Positions 36,140-44,460 of a stretch of DNA of 64,000 nt are shown here, piece by piece. Source of the stretch: Thermohalobaculum sp963822985 (GTDB taxonomy: Bacteria; Pseudomonadota; Alphaproteobacteria; Rhodobacterales; Rhodobacteraceae); NCBI GenBank assembly GCA_963822985.1, contig CAWGJU010000010.1:248001-312000 (forward strand), in the 5' to 3' direction. The notes under the pieces were generated by a model. The model was given only the letters and a program-made list of their open reading frames with translations, ran no database searches and had not been told where the DNA came from. Position numbers and translations under genes: made by a program. How positions within the stretch are numbered: position 1 is the stretch's first letter; every line of letters starts with the position of its first letter.

Positions 36140-36164
36140 AACGCCTGGCATGGGGGGACGTTCC
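36140..36164 (-). promoter_or_regulatory. Candidate EcfG (general stress sigma factor) promoter of the polyketide operon
   Basis: On the minus strand GGAAC (36164-36160) and CGTT (36143-36140) are separated by exactly 16 bases, matching the alphaproteobacterial EcfG consensus GGAAC-N16/17-CGTT. The -10 lies 53 bases upstream of the synthase GTG. The match is exact at nine conserved positions, but a single site was found by eye. Confidence 0.6.
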
Positions 36165-36400
36165 GGCGCGCAGCCTCGCTTTAGCGGGAACCGAAGCGCT
36201 CCGAAAGTCATCGTGAACGGCGGCGGCGTGGCCTCGCTGTCCATTGTCGCGCACGAGCCGCTTGGCAAAGCGACGCCGGGTGCCCCGGCTGCGGTAGGTT
36301 TGATTGCTGCGGAGTTCGACGATGGTGCTTCCGCTCCGCGTCGCGGCGCTTCGCTTGCCACCACGTCGGTCATCGCATCGCGTCTCTTGAGGAGCCCGAA

Positions 36401-37294
36401 ATGTCAGATCGCTTGAAGATGCAGGATCCGCGCAAGCAGTACCCCGCGCCGCCCTTCCCGGAACAGCCACAGCCGGCGCCGGGCCTCGCGCGCCGGCTCG
36501 ACCCTCCGGCCGACCATGGCGAGGAGAGCTATCGAGGGTCGGGCAAGCTCGAAGGCCGCAAGGCGCTGATCACCGGTGGCGACTCGGGGATCGGACGGGC
36601 GGTCGCGATCGCCTATGCGCGGGAAGGCGCCGATGTCGCGATCTCGTATCTTCCGGACGAACAGCCGGACGCCGACGATGTCATTGCCCTCATCAAGCAA
36701 GCGGGACGTAATGCCGTCGCGCTGCCGGGGGACGTCACGGACGAAACCTTTGCCCGCGATCTCCCCAAGCGGGCGGCCGAACGGCTCGGCGGCCTGGATG
36801 TACTCGTCGTGAACGCCGGGCATCAGAAGTTCTTCGGCTCGTTCGAGGAGATCACGACCGACGATTTCGACACGACCCTGCGGACGAACCTCTACGCGCT
36901 CTTCTGGACGACGCAGGAGGCGGCGAAACTCATGCCGCCCGGTTCCGCCATCATCAACACCGCATCCGTGCAGGCCTACGACCCGACCACCACGATCATG
37001 CACTATGCGACGACCAAGGCTGGCATCGTCGCCTTCACCAAGGGGCTGGCCGACGAGCTGATGGAGAAAGGGATCCGCGTCAACGCCGTGGCGCCCGGTC
37101 CCTTCTGGTCGCCCCTCAATCCGAGCGGCGGCTCGTCGCAGGAGAAGGTGCGGAAGTTCGGCGGAGGCAGCGCGTTCGGCCGCCCCGGGCAGCCCGTCGA
37201 GATCGCTCCCGTCTATGTTCTGCTCGCCTCTCAGGAAGGAAGCTACATCACTGGCGAGGTCTATGGCGTGACGGGGGGCGCAGGCATCGCGTGA
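36401..37294 (+). CDS. GSP39/YhdG-type stress SDR oxidoreductase
   Basis: 297 residues with the long N-terminal extension of the general-stress-protein-39 subgroup (DPRKQYPAPPFPEQPQPAPG, then DHGEESYRGSGKLEGRKALI). The SDR core follows: TGGDSGIGRAVAIAYAREGA, VNAGHQ, IINTASVQAY, YATTKAGIVAFTKGLADELM, VNAVAPGPFWSPL. The substrate is unknown. It is divergent from the polyketide operon. I found no correctly spaced EcfG site on this strand. Confidence 0.9.
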   Translation: MSDRLKMQDPRKQYPAPPFPEQPQPAPGLARRLDPPADHGEESYRGSGKLEGRKALITGGDSGIGRAVAIAYAREGADVAISYLPDEQPDADDVIALIKQAGRNAVALPGDVTDETFARDLPKRAAERLGGLDVLVVNAGHQKFFGSFEEITTDDFDTTLRTNLYALFWTTQEAAKLMPPGSAIINTASVQAYDPTTTIMHYATTKAGIVAFTKGLADELMEKGIRVNAVAPGPFWSPLNPSGGSSQEKVRKFGGGSAFGRPGQPVEIAPVYVLLASQEGSYITGEVYGVTGGAGIA

Positions 37295-37297
37295 CGA

Positions 37298-37320
37298 ATG
37301 CGCCTGCCTCGCAGGCGCAT
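37298..37320 (+). terminator. Strong stem-loop after the GSP39-type gene
   Basis: ATGCGCCTGC-ctc-GCAGGCGCAT: 10-bp perfect stem with a 3-base loop, four bases after the stop codon. No T run follows, so it may stabilise the transcript end or act with Rho rather than as a classical intrinsic terminator. Confidence 0.5.
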
Positions 37321-37492
37321 GCCGAAGCCGCACATCCCTGCACCGCCGTCGAAGCCAGCCGCGGCAGCACTTCCGTTTGAGCGGCTTTGCGAGGCCGATT
37401 GGTCGGAAGCGGATCTAGGCCCCGGCACGGCGGCGCGAGGGGCGCCTTCAGGCCTGACGGCGGGCCCGCTTGTTTTCATAAGCCGGCTTACT

Positions 37493-37506
37493 ATGTGCTT
37501 GCACAT
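37493..37506 (+). promoter_or_regulatory. Perfect palindrome over the marR start codons
   Basis: ATGTGC-TT-GCACAT covers both possible marR start codons (ATG 37493 and 37505). MarR regulators usually bind palindromes at their own promoter, and this one would occlude transcription or translation start of marR-emrA-emrB. Prediction from symmetry and position only. Confidence 0.5.
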
Positions 37507-37996
37507 GAACGAGCACAGCAACAAGACTCTGGGATGGCTGGTGACCGACGCCGCGCGCTTGGTCCGTCGACGTCTGGAGCAGGAAGCCAAGGGCATGCCG
37601 ATGACGGCGGCGCAGCTGCGCGTCGCCGGCCATGTGGCACGCAATGAAGGGATCAGCCAGGCGGCGCTTGCCACGCTGCTGGAAGTCGAGCCGATAACGC
37701 TCTGTCGTCACATCGATCGGATGGAGGCCGCCGGTCTGGTCGAGCGCCGCCCGGACCCCGCCGACCGCCGTGCCCGGTCCATCGTCACGACCGACAAGGC
37801 GCGCGAGCTGCTGGCGCCGATGCGCCGACGCGCCGCCGCCGTCTATGATCAAGCCCTCGACGGGCTGACCGAGGAGCAGCGCCAGGCCGTGATGCACGGG
37901 CTGGAGATCATCGTCGCCAACCTCTCCGGCCAGGTCGCGGACAACGCCGCGCCAGCACGCCGGTCCGCCAACCGACCCGCAAGGCAGAACCCATGA
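37505..37996 (+). CDS. MarR-family repressor of the EmrAB pump
   Basis: 163 residues from ATG 37505 (or 167 from ATG 37493). Winged-helix features are MTAAQLRVAGHVARNEGISQ, LATLLEVEPITLCRHIDRME and the wing AGLVERRPDPADRRARSI. It probably represses its own operon and responds to lipophilic drugs, as is usual for MarR beside EmrAB. Its stop overlaps the emrA start (ATGA). Confidence 0.9.
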   Translation: MNEHSNKTLGWLVTDAARLVRRRLEQEAKGMPMTAAQLRVAGHVARNEGISQAALATLLEVEPITLCRHIDRMEAAGLVERRPDPADRRARSIVTTDKARELLAPMRRRAAAVYDQALDGLTEEQRQAVMHGLEIIVANLSGQVADNAAPARRSANRPARQNP

Positions 37997-39384
37997 CCGC
38001 CCATCCGAGATATATCCGCGGCCGCGACGAGGTCGCCCCGCCGCCGGCGCCCGGCGCCGTTCCCGACCTGAAGCGTCCCGCGGAGCCGGCCGAGACCCCT
38101 GATCCCGCCCTTGCCCCTGCTCCAGCCGCTGCACCGGCCGGCCGGGCCTCGACGGACGTCGAAGCTGCTCCGGCCGACACAGCTGACCGGCCACGGCGGC
38201 GCGTGCTGCGCAAGCTGGCCATCGCCGCCCTGCCGCTGGCGCTGGCGGCGGGCGGCGGCTACGCTTGGGTGACGGGCGGGCGCTATATCGCGACCGAGGA
38301 CGCCTATGTCCAGCAGGACCGCGTCACCGTCATGCCGCAGGTCAGTGGCCAGATCGCCAGCGTCGACGTCGCCGAAAACGAGCAAGTCTTCGCCGGCGAG
38401 ACGCTGTTCACCATCGATCCCGCGGCCTATCGCAACGAGGTCGAGGCCGCCCAGGCGCGCCTCGCCTCGGCCCGGCTGGGCATCGAGGAGATGAAGGCGA
38501 GCTATCAGCAGGCCGTCTCGGCCGCCGGGACGGCGCGTGAGGCGCTGGCCACCGCGCAGACGCAAGATGAGCGCCAGCAGGCGCTGCTCGAGCGCGGCGT
38601 CGTGCCCCAGGCCCAGGCCGACGAGACCGCGCTTGCGCTGCAGCGGGCCCGCGGCGCGCTGGCCGAGGCCGAAAGCCGCGTCGTCTCGGCCCGCGCCGCG
38701 CTGGCCGGCGACCCGGAGCTGCCGACGGACAAGCACCCGACGGTGCTGCAAGCCCTGGCGGCGCTGCACGCCGCCGAGCTCGACCTCGAGCACACCACCG
38801 TGGTCGCGCCGACCGACGGCGTGGTCAGCCAGACGGATCGCCTGCAGCCCGGCCAATACGTGACGCCCGCCACCGCGGTGCTGGCCGTCGTCGAGGCCGA
38901 CGAGAGCCGGATCGAGGCGAACTACAAGGAAACCGAGCTGACACAGATGGCCGTGGGCCAGCCAGCGACCGTCGCGCTCGACGCCTGGCCTGATGCCCGG
39001 CTGACCGGCGAGGTCGCCTCGATCGGCGCCGGAACCGGCTCGGAATTCGCGCTTTTGCCCGCGCAGAACGCCACGGGCAACTGGGTGAAGGTCGTTCAAC
39101 GCGTGCCCGTCCGCATCCGTTTGGCCGAGGGCCAGACATTGCCGCCGATGCGCGCCGGCATGAGCACCGAGGTGACGGTCGATACCGGCCAGGCGCGCGG
39201 CCTGCCGAATTTCCTGGCCGACGGCCTGGACGCGCTGGGCATCGCCGGCCCGGCGGCGACCGCCGCTCCAGACTCCGCCTCAGGGCTCACTGCCGCAGCG
39301 CCCGCCGCAGCAGCTCCCGCCGCCGCAGAGCCCGCCGCCGCAGAGCCCGCTGCCGCCGCGCCTGCCGCGGCCGTTTCGCGATGA
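37993..39384 (+). CDS. emrA: EmrA-type membrane fusion protein
   Basis: A HlyD-family periplasmic adaptor for the EmrB pump, 463 residues. A Pro/Ala-rich N terminus, one membrane helix (KLAIAALPLALAAGGGYAWV, ~75-95), a lipoyl half-motif (VMPQVSGQIASVDVAENEQV), a coiled-coil hairpin and HTTVVAPTDGVVSQ follow. The C terminus is a repetitive Ala/Pro/Glu tail (AAEPAAAEPAAAAPAAA) encoded by GC-rich tandem repeats (about 39290-39370). Overlaps both neighbours by four bases. Confidence 0.9.
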   Translation: MTAHPRYIRGRDEVAPPPAPGAVPDLKRPAEPAETPDPALAPAPAAAPAGRASTDVEAAPADTADRPRRRVLRKLAIAALPLALAAGGGYAWVTGGRYIATEDAYVQQDRVTVMPQVSGQIASVDVAENEQVFAGETLFTIDPAAYRNEVEAAQARLASARLGIEEMKASYQQAVSAAGTAREALATAQTQDERQQALLERGVVPQAQADETALALQRARGALAEAESRVVSARAALAGDPELPTDKHPTVLQALAALHAAELDLEHTTVVAPTDGVVSQTDRLQPGQYVTPATAVLAVVEADESRIEANYKETELTQMAVGQPATVALDAWPDARLTGEVASIGAGTGSEFALLPAQNATGNWVKVVQRVPVRIRLAEGQTLPPMRAGMSTEVTVDTGQARGLPNFLADGLDALGIAGPAATAAPDSASGLTAAAPAAAAPAAAEPAAAEPAAAAPAAAVSR

Positions 39385-40928
39385 GCGCCGCGGCCGCCCC
39401 TGCCGCGGCCGATGCGACCGGTCGCGTGCCGCACAAGGCGCTGATCACCGTCTCGATCATGCTCGCGACGGTGATGCAGGTGCTCGACACCACCATCGCG
39501 AACGTCGCCCTGCCCAGCATGCAGGGCGGCCTGAGCGCCGCGCAGGACCAGATCACCTGGGTGCTGACCTCGTACATCGTCGCCTCGGCGATCATGACGC
39601 CGGTCACGGGCTGGCTGTCCGACCGCTTCGGGCTGCGCGAGCTGTTTATCGGCTCGGTGGCGGGCTTCACCGTCGCCTCGATGCTGTGCGGCCTGGCGAC
39701 CAGCCTGGAACAGATGATCGTCTTCCGCGTGCTGCAGGGCGTATTCGGCGCGGCCCTGGTGCCGCTCTCGCAGACGACGCTGCTCAACATCAACACCAAG
39801 GAAGAGCACGGCCGCGCCATGGCGATATGGGGCGCGGGCATCATGGTCGGGCCGATCATCGGCCCGACGCTGGGCGGCTGGCTGACCGAAAGCTTCGGCT
39901 GGCGCTGGGTCTTCTATGTCAACCTGCCGGTCGGCCTGCTGGCGCTGGCCGGGATGATCGCCTTTCTGCCCAAGGCACCGCAGCGTCGGCGGCGCTTCGA
40001 TGTCTTCGGCTTCGCCATGCTGGCGCTGGCGATCGGCGCGCTGCAGCTGGTGCTCGACCGGGGCGAGCAGGTCGGCTGGCTCGACTCGCCCGAGATCTGG
40101 ATCGAGCTGGCGCTGATCGTCTCGGGGCTGTGGGCGTTCGTGCTGCACGTCACCGGGCGCGAGGGCGCCTTCATCGACCCGCGCATGTTCCGCGACAAGA
40201 ACCTGGTGACGGCGCTCGGCATGATCTTCATGGTCGGCGTCATTTTGTTGGCCGGCCTGGCGCTGCTGCCGCCCATGCTGCAGAACATCATGGGATATCC
40301 GGTCATCACCACGGGGCTGGTGATGGCGCCGCGCGGGGTCGGCACGATGATCTCGATGCTGGTCGTCGGGCGATTGATCGGCAAGGTCGACGCGCGGCTG
40401 CTGATCTTCGCCGGGCTCTCGCTCACCGCGCTGTCGCTTTGGCAGATGACGGGCTTTTCGCCCCAGATGGACTGGACGCCGGTCGTCGTGTCGGGTGTCG
40501 TGCAGGGGCTGGGCCTGGGGCTGGTCTTCGTGCCGCTTTCGACGATGGCATTCGCCACGCTGGAGCCGCGGTTCCGCGCCGATGCGGCGGCGCTGTTCAG
40601 CCTGCTGCGGAACATCGGCTCGTCCGTCGGCATCTCGGTCGTGGCGACCGAGCTGGCGCACAACATCGTCATCAACCGGGCCGAGCTCGTCTCGAAGCTG
40701 ACCGAGTTCAACCCGACGCTGGACCGGGTGCTGGCGCTGGGCCAGAGCACGACGCACAGCCTGGTCGTGCTGAGCGCCGAAGTGCAGCGCCAGGCCGCGA
40801 TGATCGCGTATGTCGACGACTTCCGGCTGATGATGTGGGTGACACTCGCGGTCATTCCCTTCGTGGTGCTGCTGCGGAGGCCGGCCGACCGCGCCGAGCC
40901 CGCCGTCGCCCACGCCGCTGCCGACTGA
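39381..40928 (+). CDS. emrB: EmrB-type MFS drug exporter (DHA2, 14 TM)
   Basis: 515 residues, a proton-driven multidrug exporter working with EmrA and an outer-membrane channel encoded elsewhere. Features: VLDTTIANVALPSMQGGLSA (motif D1), LTSYIVASAIMTPVTGWLSD, DRFGLRELF (motif A), GAGIMVGPIIGPTLGGWLTE (motif C) and about 14 hydrophobic segments. ATG 39381 overlaps the emrA stop. It is intact. Confidence 0.94.
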   Translation: MSAAAAPAAADATGRVPHKALITVSIMLATVMQVLDTTIANVALPSMQGGLSAAQDQITWVLTSYIVASAIMTPVTGWLSDRFGLRELFIGSVAGFTVASMLCGLATSLEQMIVFRVLQGVFGAALVPLSQTTLLNINTKEEHGRAMAIWGAGIMVGPIIGPTLGGWLTESFGWRWVFYVNLPVGLLALAGMIAFLPKAPQRRRRFDVFGFAMLALAIGALQLVLDRGEQVGWLDSPEIWIELALIVSGLWAFVLHVTGREGAFIDPRMFRDKNLVTALGMIFMVGVILLAGLALLPPMLQNIMGYPVITTGLVMAPRGVGTMISMLVVGRLIGKVDARLLIFAGLSLTALSLWQMTGFSPQMDWTPVVVSGVVQGLGLGLVFVPLSTMAFATLEPRFRADAAALFSLLRNIGSSVGISVVATELAHNIVINRAELVSKLTEFNPTLDRVLALGQSTTHSLVVLSAEVQRQAAMIAYVDDFRLMMWVTLAVIPFVVLLRRPADRAEPAVAHAAAD

Positions 40929-41022
40929 CCTGCCGGTTCTTACAAGCCCTGCTCCCGTCGAACATCCGCACCGCTGCCGGGCTCTGCGTCGCATTGCCGC
41001 TGTTCGGGCGGCGATCGCCCCT

Positions 41023-41712
41023 TCAGGCCGGCCGGCCTGACGTCGCGGCCTCGCGCAGCGCGCTGATGTTCCTGCCATAGGGCGCCGGGTCGGAGACGCC
41101 GCGAAAGACGGCCGAGCCGGCGACCAACACATCCGCCCCCGCCGCGGCGACCAGCGGCGCCGTCTCAACCGTGACGCCGCCATCGACCTGCAGGTGGATC
41201 GGCCGGTCGCCGATCAAACCGCGCAGCGCCCGGATCTTTGGCAGCATCGCCGGCATGAAGCCCTGGCCGCCGAAGCCCGGGTTCACCGTCATCACCAATA
41301 CGAGATCGATCCGGTCGAGCACCCACTCGATCGCCTGCGGGGGCGTCCCGGGATTCAGCGCCACCCCGGCGCGCGGCCCCAGGTCGCGTATCGACTGGAG
41401 CGTCCGGTCGAGATGGGGGCCCGCCTCGGGATGCACCGTCAGGATGTCGGCCCCGGCATCGGCGAAAGCCTCGAGATACGGGTCGGCCGGCGCGATCATA
41501 AGGTGCACGTCCAGCACGGTCCGGACATGCGGGCGGATGGCGCGCACCAGCTGCGGGCCGAAGGTGATGTTCGGCACGAAATGCCCGTCCATCACGTCCA
41601 CATGCACCCAGTCGGCGCCCTGGTCCTCGATGGCCCGGCACTCGGCGCCAAAGGCGGCAAAGTCGGCGGACAGGATCGACGGCGCGATCCGGATGCGGCG
41701 GTCGAAGCTCAT
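41023..41712 (-). CDS. rpe: Ribulose-phosphate 3-epimerase
   Basis: Interconverts ribulose 5-phosphate and xylulose 5-phosphate. ATG 41712 follows GAGGAG at six bases. The 229-residue TIM barrel has APSILSADFAAF, HVDVMDGHFVPNITFGP, VHLMIAPADPY, VMTVNPGFGGQGFM and LQVDGGV, including the metal ligands. It is intact and converges on emrB. Confidence 0.95.
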   Translation of the reverse strand: MSFDRRIRIAPSILSADFAAFGAECRAIEDQGADWVHVDVMDGHFVPNITFGPQLVRAIRPHVRTVLDVHLMIAPADPYLEAFADAGADILTVHPEAGPHLDRTLQSIRDLGPRAGVALNPGTPPQAIEWVLDRIDLVLVMTVNPGFGGQGFMPAMLPKIRALRGLIGDRPIHLQVDGGVTVETAPLVAAAGADVLVAGSAVFRGVSDPAPYGRNISALREAATSGRPA

Positions 41713-41787
41713 GCGGCGCTCCTCGGGCATGCGCGGCCGAATTGCAAGCGCCAGGGCCGCCCTGGCGCGATCCTGCCCGCCGGCGCC

Positions 41788-42984
41788 TCAGGCTCCGTCC
41801 CCGCCGGCCTTGCGGAACGGCACGCGCTCGGCCAGCACGGCATTCTCATAGTCCACGGCCTCGCGCTCGCCTTCCAGATACTGCGCGACGGCACGGCGGA
41901 AGCTCGGATCGGCGATCCAGTGCAGGCTGTGCGTCGTCACCGGCTCATAGCCGCGGGCGAGCTTGTGCGCGCCCTGCGCGCCCGCCTCGACCCGGGCCAG
42001 CCCGTGGCGGATCGCATAGTCGATCGCCTGGTAATAGCAGACCTCGAAATGCAGGCAGGGGTGGTCCTCGACACAGCCCCAATAGCGGCCGAACAGGGTC
42101 TCGCGCCCGATCAGGTTCAGCGCGCCGGCGATCCAGCGGCCCTCGCGCTCCGCCATGACCAGCAGGACATCCTGCGGGAACCGCTCGTGCACCAGGTCGA
42201 AGAAGCTACGGGTCAGGTAGGGGCGGCCCCATTTGCGCGCGCCCGTGTCCTGGTAGAAGCGCCAGAAGGCGTCCCAATGCTCGGGCCGCAGATCCGCGCC
42301 GCTCAGCCAGTGGATCTCGATTCCGGCCGCGACCGCCTCGGCGCGCTCCTTGCGCAGGTTCTTGCGCTTGCGCGACGCCAGCGCATCGAGGAAGCCGTCG
42401 AACGACCGGTAGCCGTGGTTGATCCAGTGGAACTGCTGGTCGGTGCGCTGCAAAAAGCCCTGCCTCGCGCCAAAGCGCCACTCCTCCTCCGTGCAGAAGG
42501 TGACGTGCAGGGACGAGAGGCGGTGCCGCTCGGTCAGCTGGACCGCGCCCTGGACCAGCGCGGCGCGTGCGGTCTCGATCGGCACCGGCCCGTCCGGGCG
42601 GGCCAGCAGCCGCGGCCCGGTCGCGGGGGTGAAGGGCACCGCGCATTGCAGCTTTGGGTAATAGTCGCCACCGGCGCGCTCGAAGGCGTGCGCCCAGGCG
42701 TGGTCGAAGACATATTCGCCCTGGCTGTGGCTCTTGAGGTAGAGGGGCATGACGCCGGCGATCTCGCCATCGACCGAGGCGACCAGATGGTGCGGCGCCC
42801 AGCCGGTGCGACGGGTCGCCGAGCCGCTTTCCTCCAGCGCCAGCAGGAAGCGATGCGTCAGGAACGGATAGCGCGGCCGGCCGCCCTCGGCGGCCTCCGG
42901 CGCGGCGCAGGCATCCCAGTCGCGGGCCGGGATCTCGGCGATCCCGGGGACGACCCTGATCTCGACAACGGACCCGCCGTCCAT
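41788..42984 (-). CDS. DUF482/COG3146 GNAT-type N-acyltransferase
   Basis: 398 residues of the DUF482 family, related to the peptidoglycan FemABX/GNAT acyltransferases. Motifs include YPFLTHRFLLALEESGSA, YVFDHAWAHAFERAGGDYYP, HVTFCTEEEW and FYQDTGARKWGRPYLTRSFF. Substrate is unknown. It lies 75 bases upstream of rpe on the same strand and may be cotranscribed. Confidence 0.85.
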   Translation of the reverse strand: MDGGSVVEIRVVPGIAEIPARDWDACAAPEAAEGGRPRYPFLTHRFLLALEESGSATRRTGWAPHHLVASVDGEIAGVMPLYLKSHSQGEYVFDHAWAHAFERAGGDYYPKLQCAVPFTPATGPRLLARPDGPVPIETARAALVQGAVQLTERHRLSSLHVTFCTEEEWRFGARQGFLQRTDQQFHWINHGYRSFDGFLDALASRKRKNLRKERAEAVAAGIEIHWLSGADLRPEHWDAFWRFYQDTGARKWGRPYLTRSFFDLVHERFPQDVLLVMAEREGRWIAGALNLIGRETLFGRYWGCVEDHPCLHFEVCYYQAIDYAIRHGLARVEAGAQGAHKLARGYEPVTTHSLHWIADPSFRRAVAQYLEGEREAVDYENAVLAERVPFRKAGGDGA

Positions 42985-43103
42985 GACGCCTCGCCTCCCG
43001 CCTGCCCCTCAGCATTTGGGCGGCCAAGCGGTCCGGTCAAGCGGCAGGGCGGCCGTTCGATCGCCCGCCCTCTTGCCGCGGCTCAACGGCGAGCGGTGCT
43101 GCC

Positions 43104-44460
43104 TCAGTCCTCGCGCATGGCACGGTTGAAGTAGTCGGCGATCGGCTTCATCAGGTAGTTGATCGGCGTGCGATCGCCGGTGCGGATGTAGACCTCGACC
43201 GGCATGCCCGGGATCAGCGCCTGGCCGTTCAGCTTGGCGAGTTCGCCATCCTTCAGCGAGACCTCGGCCTTGTAGAACGATTCTGCTGCGTCTGCTCGTC
43301 GCGGACGATGTCCGGCGCGACGGTCGCGACCGTACCGAAGATCTCGGGCGTCGTGCGGCTGTTGAAGGCGGAAAAGCGCAGGATGGCGTCCTGCCCACGA
43401 TAGATCTGGTCGATATGGATCGGGCTCGACGCGGGCGTCGACGACCAGCTCGGTGTCGTTCGGCACGATATAGAGAACCGGCTCGGCCGCGCGGACCACG
43501 CTGTGCAGGGCGTGCACGGCCATGTCGAGCACGACGCCCGCGCGCGGCGCCCGCAGGTCCAGCCGCGACAGGCGCTCGCGCAGCGCCAGGCGCTTCTGCT
43601 TCAGCTCGAGCTCGCGAAAGCCCAGCTCGCGCAGCTCCGAGATCGCCTCCTCGCGGTTCGTCGTCGTCTTGCGCACGCGCTCGATCTCGATCTCCGAGAT
43701 CTCGCCCTTGAGGCGGGCGACGTCTGATCGCAGCTGGCCGGCCTGGCCTTCGAGGCGCGAGGCCTCGCGCTCGAGCGCCAGCACCCGGCTGGCCTGGGCG
43801 AGCCCCTTCGCCAGCAGCGTCTGCTGGCCCTCGAGCTCCTCGCCGATCAGCTCGGACTGGCGCAGCTGCGAGGTGAGCTGGTGCTCGGCGCCGATGATCT
43901 GCTCGCGCAGCTGGACGATCTGTCTCGCCCAGGACCTCGAGCTCCTTGTCGGTCGAGTTCGCGCTTGGCCTGGAACAGCGAGCGCTGTCCCTCGATCAGC
44001 TTGGCGACCTCCGGGTCGCTTTGCGCGGCCTCGATGAGCTCGGGGTCGAATTCGATCGTGTCGCCATCGATCTGCGCCGCCTCGAGGCGTCCGCGCCGGG
44101 CGATGATCTCGTAGAGCTGGCTCTCGAGCGCGGCGAGCTCCGAGCGCAGCAGCGTGTCGTCAAGCCGCAAGAGCACGTCGCCAGCCTCGACGACGTCGCC
44201 GTCGCGCACCAGAATTTCGCCGACCACGCCGCCGTCGGGGTGCTGGACGACCTGCTTGTTCACCTCGACGCGCAGCTGCCCGGAGGCGATGATCGCGCCC
44301 GACAGCTTGGCGGTCGCCGCCCAGGTGCCGAAGCCGCCGCCGAGCAGCAGCACGCAGAACAGGCCGAACCGGATGAAGCCCCTGCCCGACCAGCCGTCAT
44401 CGGCGCCGCCCACCGGCGCGCTGCTCTTGGCCCGGGCAACTGGGGCCGCCTGGCGCTCAT
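43104..44460 (-). CDS. HlyD/PrtE-type membrane fusion protein of a type I secretion system (frameshifted)
   Basis: The adaptor linking the ABC exporter to an outer-membrane channel. ATG 44460 overlaps the stop of the ABC gene (ATGA). After an early indel come one membrane helix (FIRFGLFCVLLLGGGFGTWA), the lipoyl half IIASGQLRVEVNKQVVQHPD, a long coiled-coil hairpin (LEREASRLEGQAGQLRSDVA) and the second half VVLDMAVHALHSVV. The C terminus is a HlyD domain (SFYKAEVSLKDGELAKLNGQ, PGMPVEVYIRTG). At least four indels occur (near 44440, 43925, 43430, 43290). Confidence 0.82.

Noticed and set aside
36185..36211. GGAAC on the plus strand upstream of the GSP39-type gene as a second EcfG promoter.
   Set aside because: The only nearby CGT-like box lies about 20 bases away and reads CGTG; spacing and sequence do not fit.
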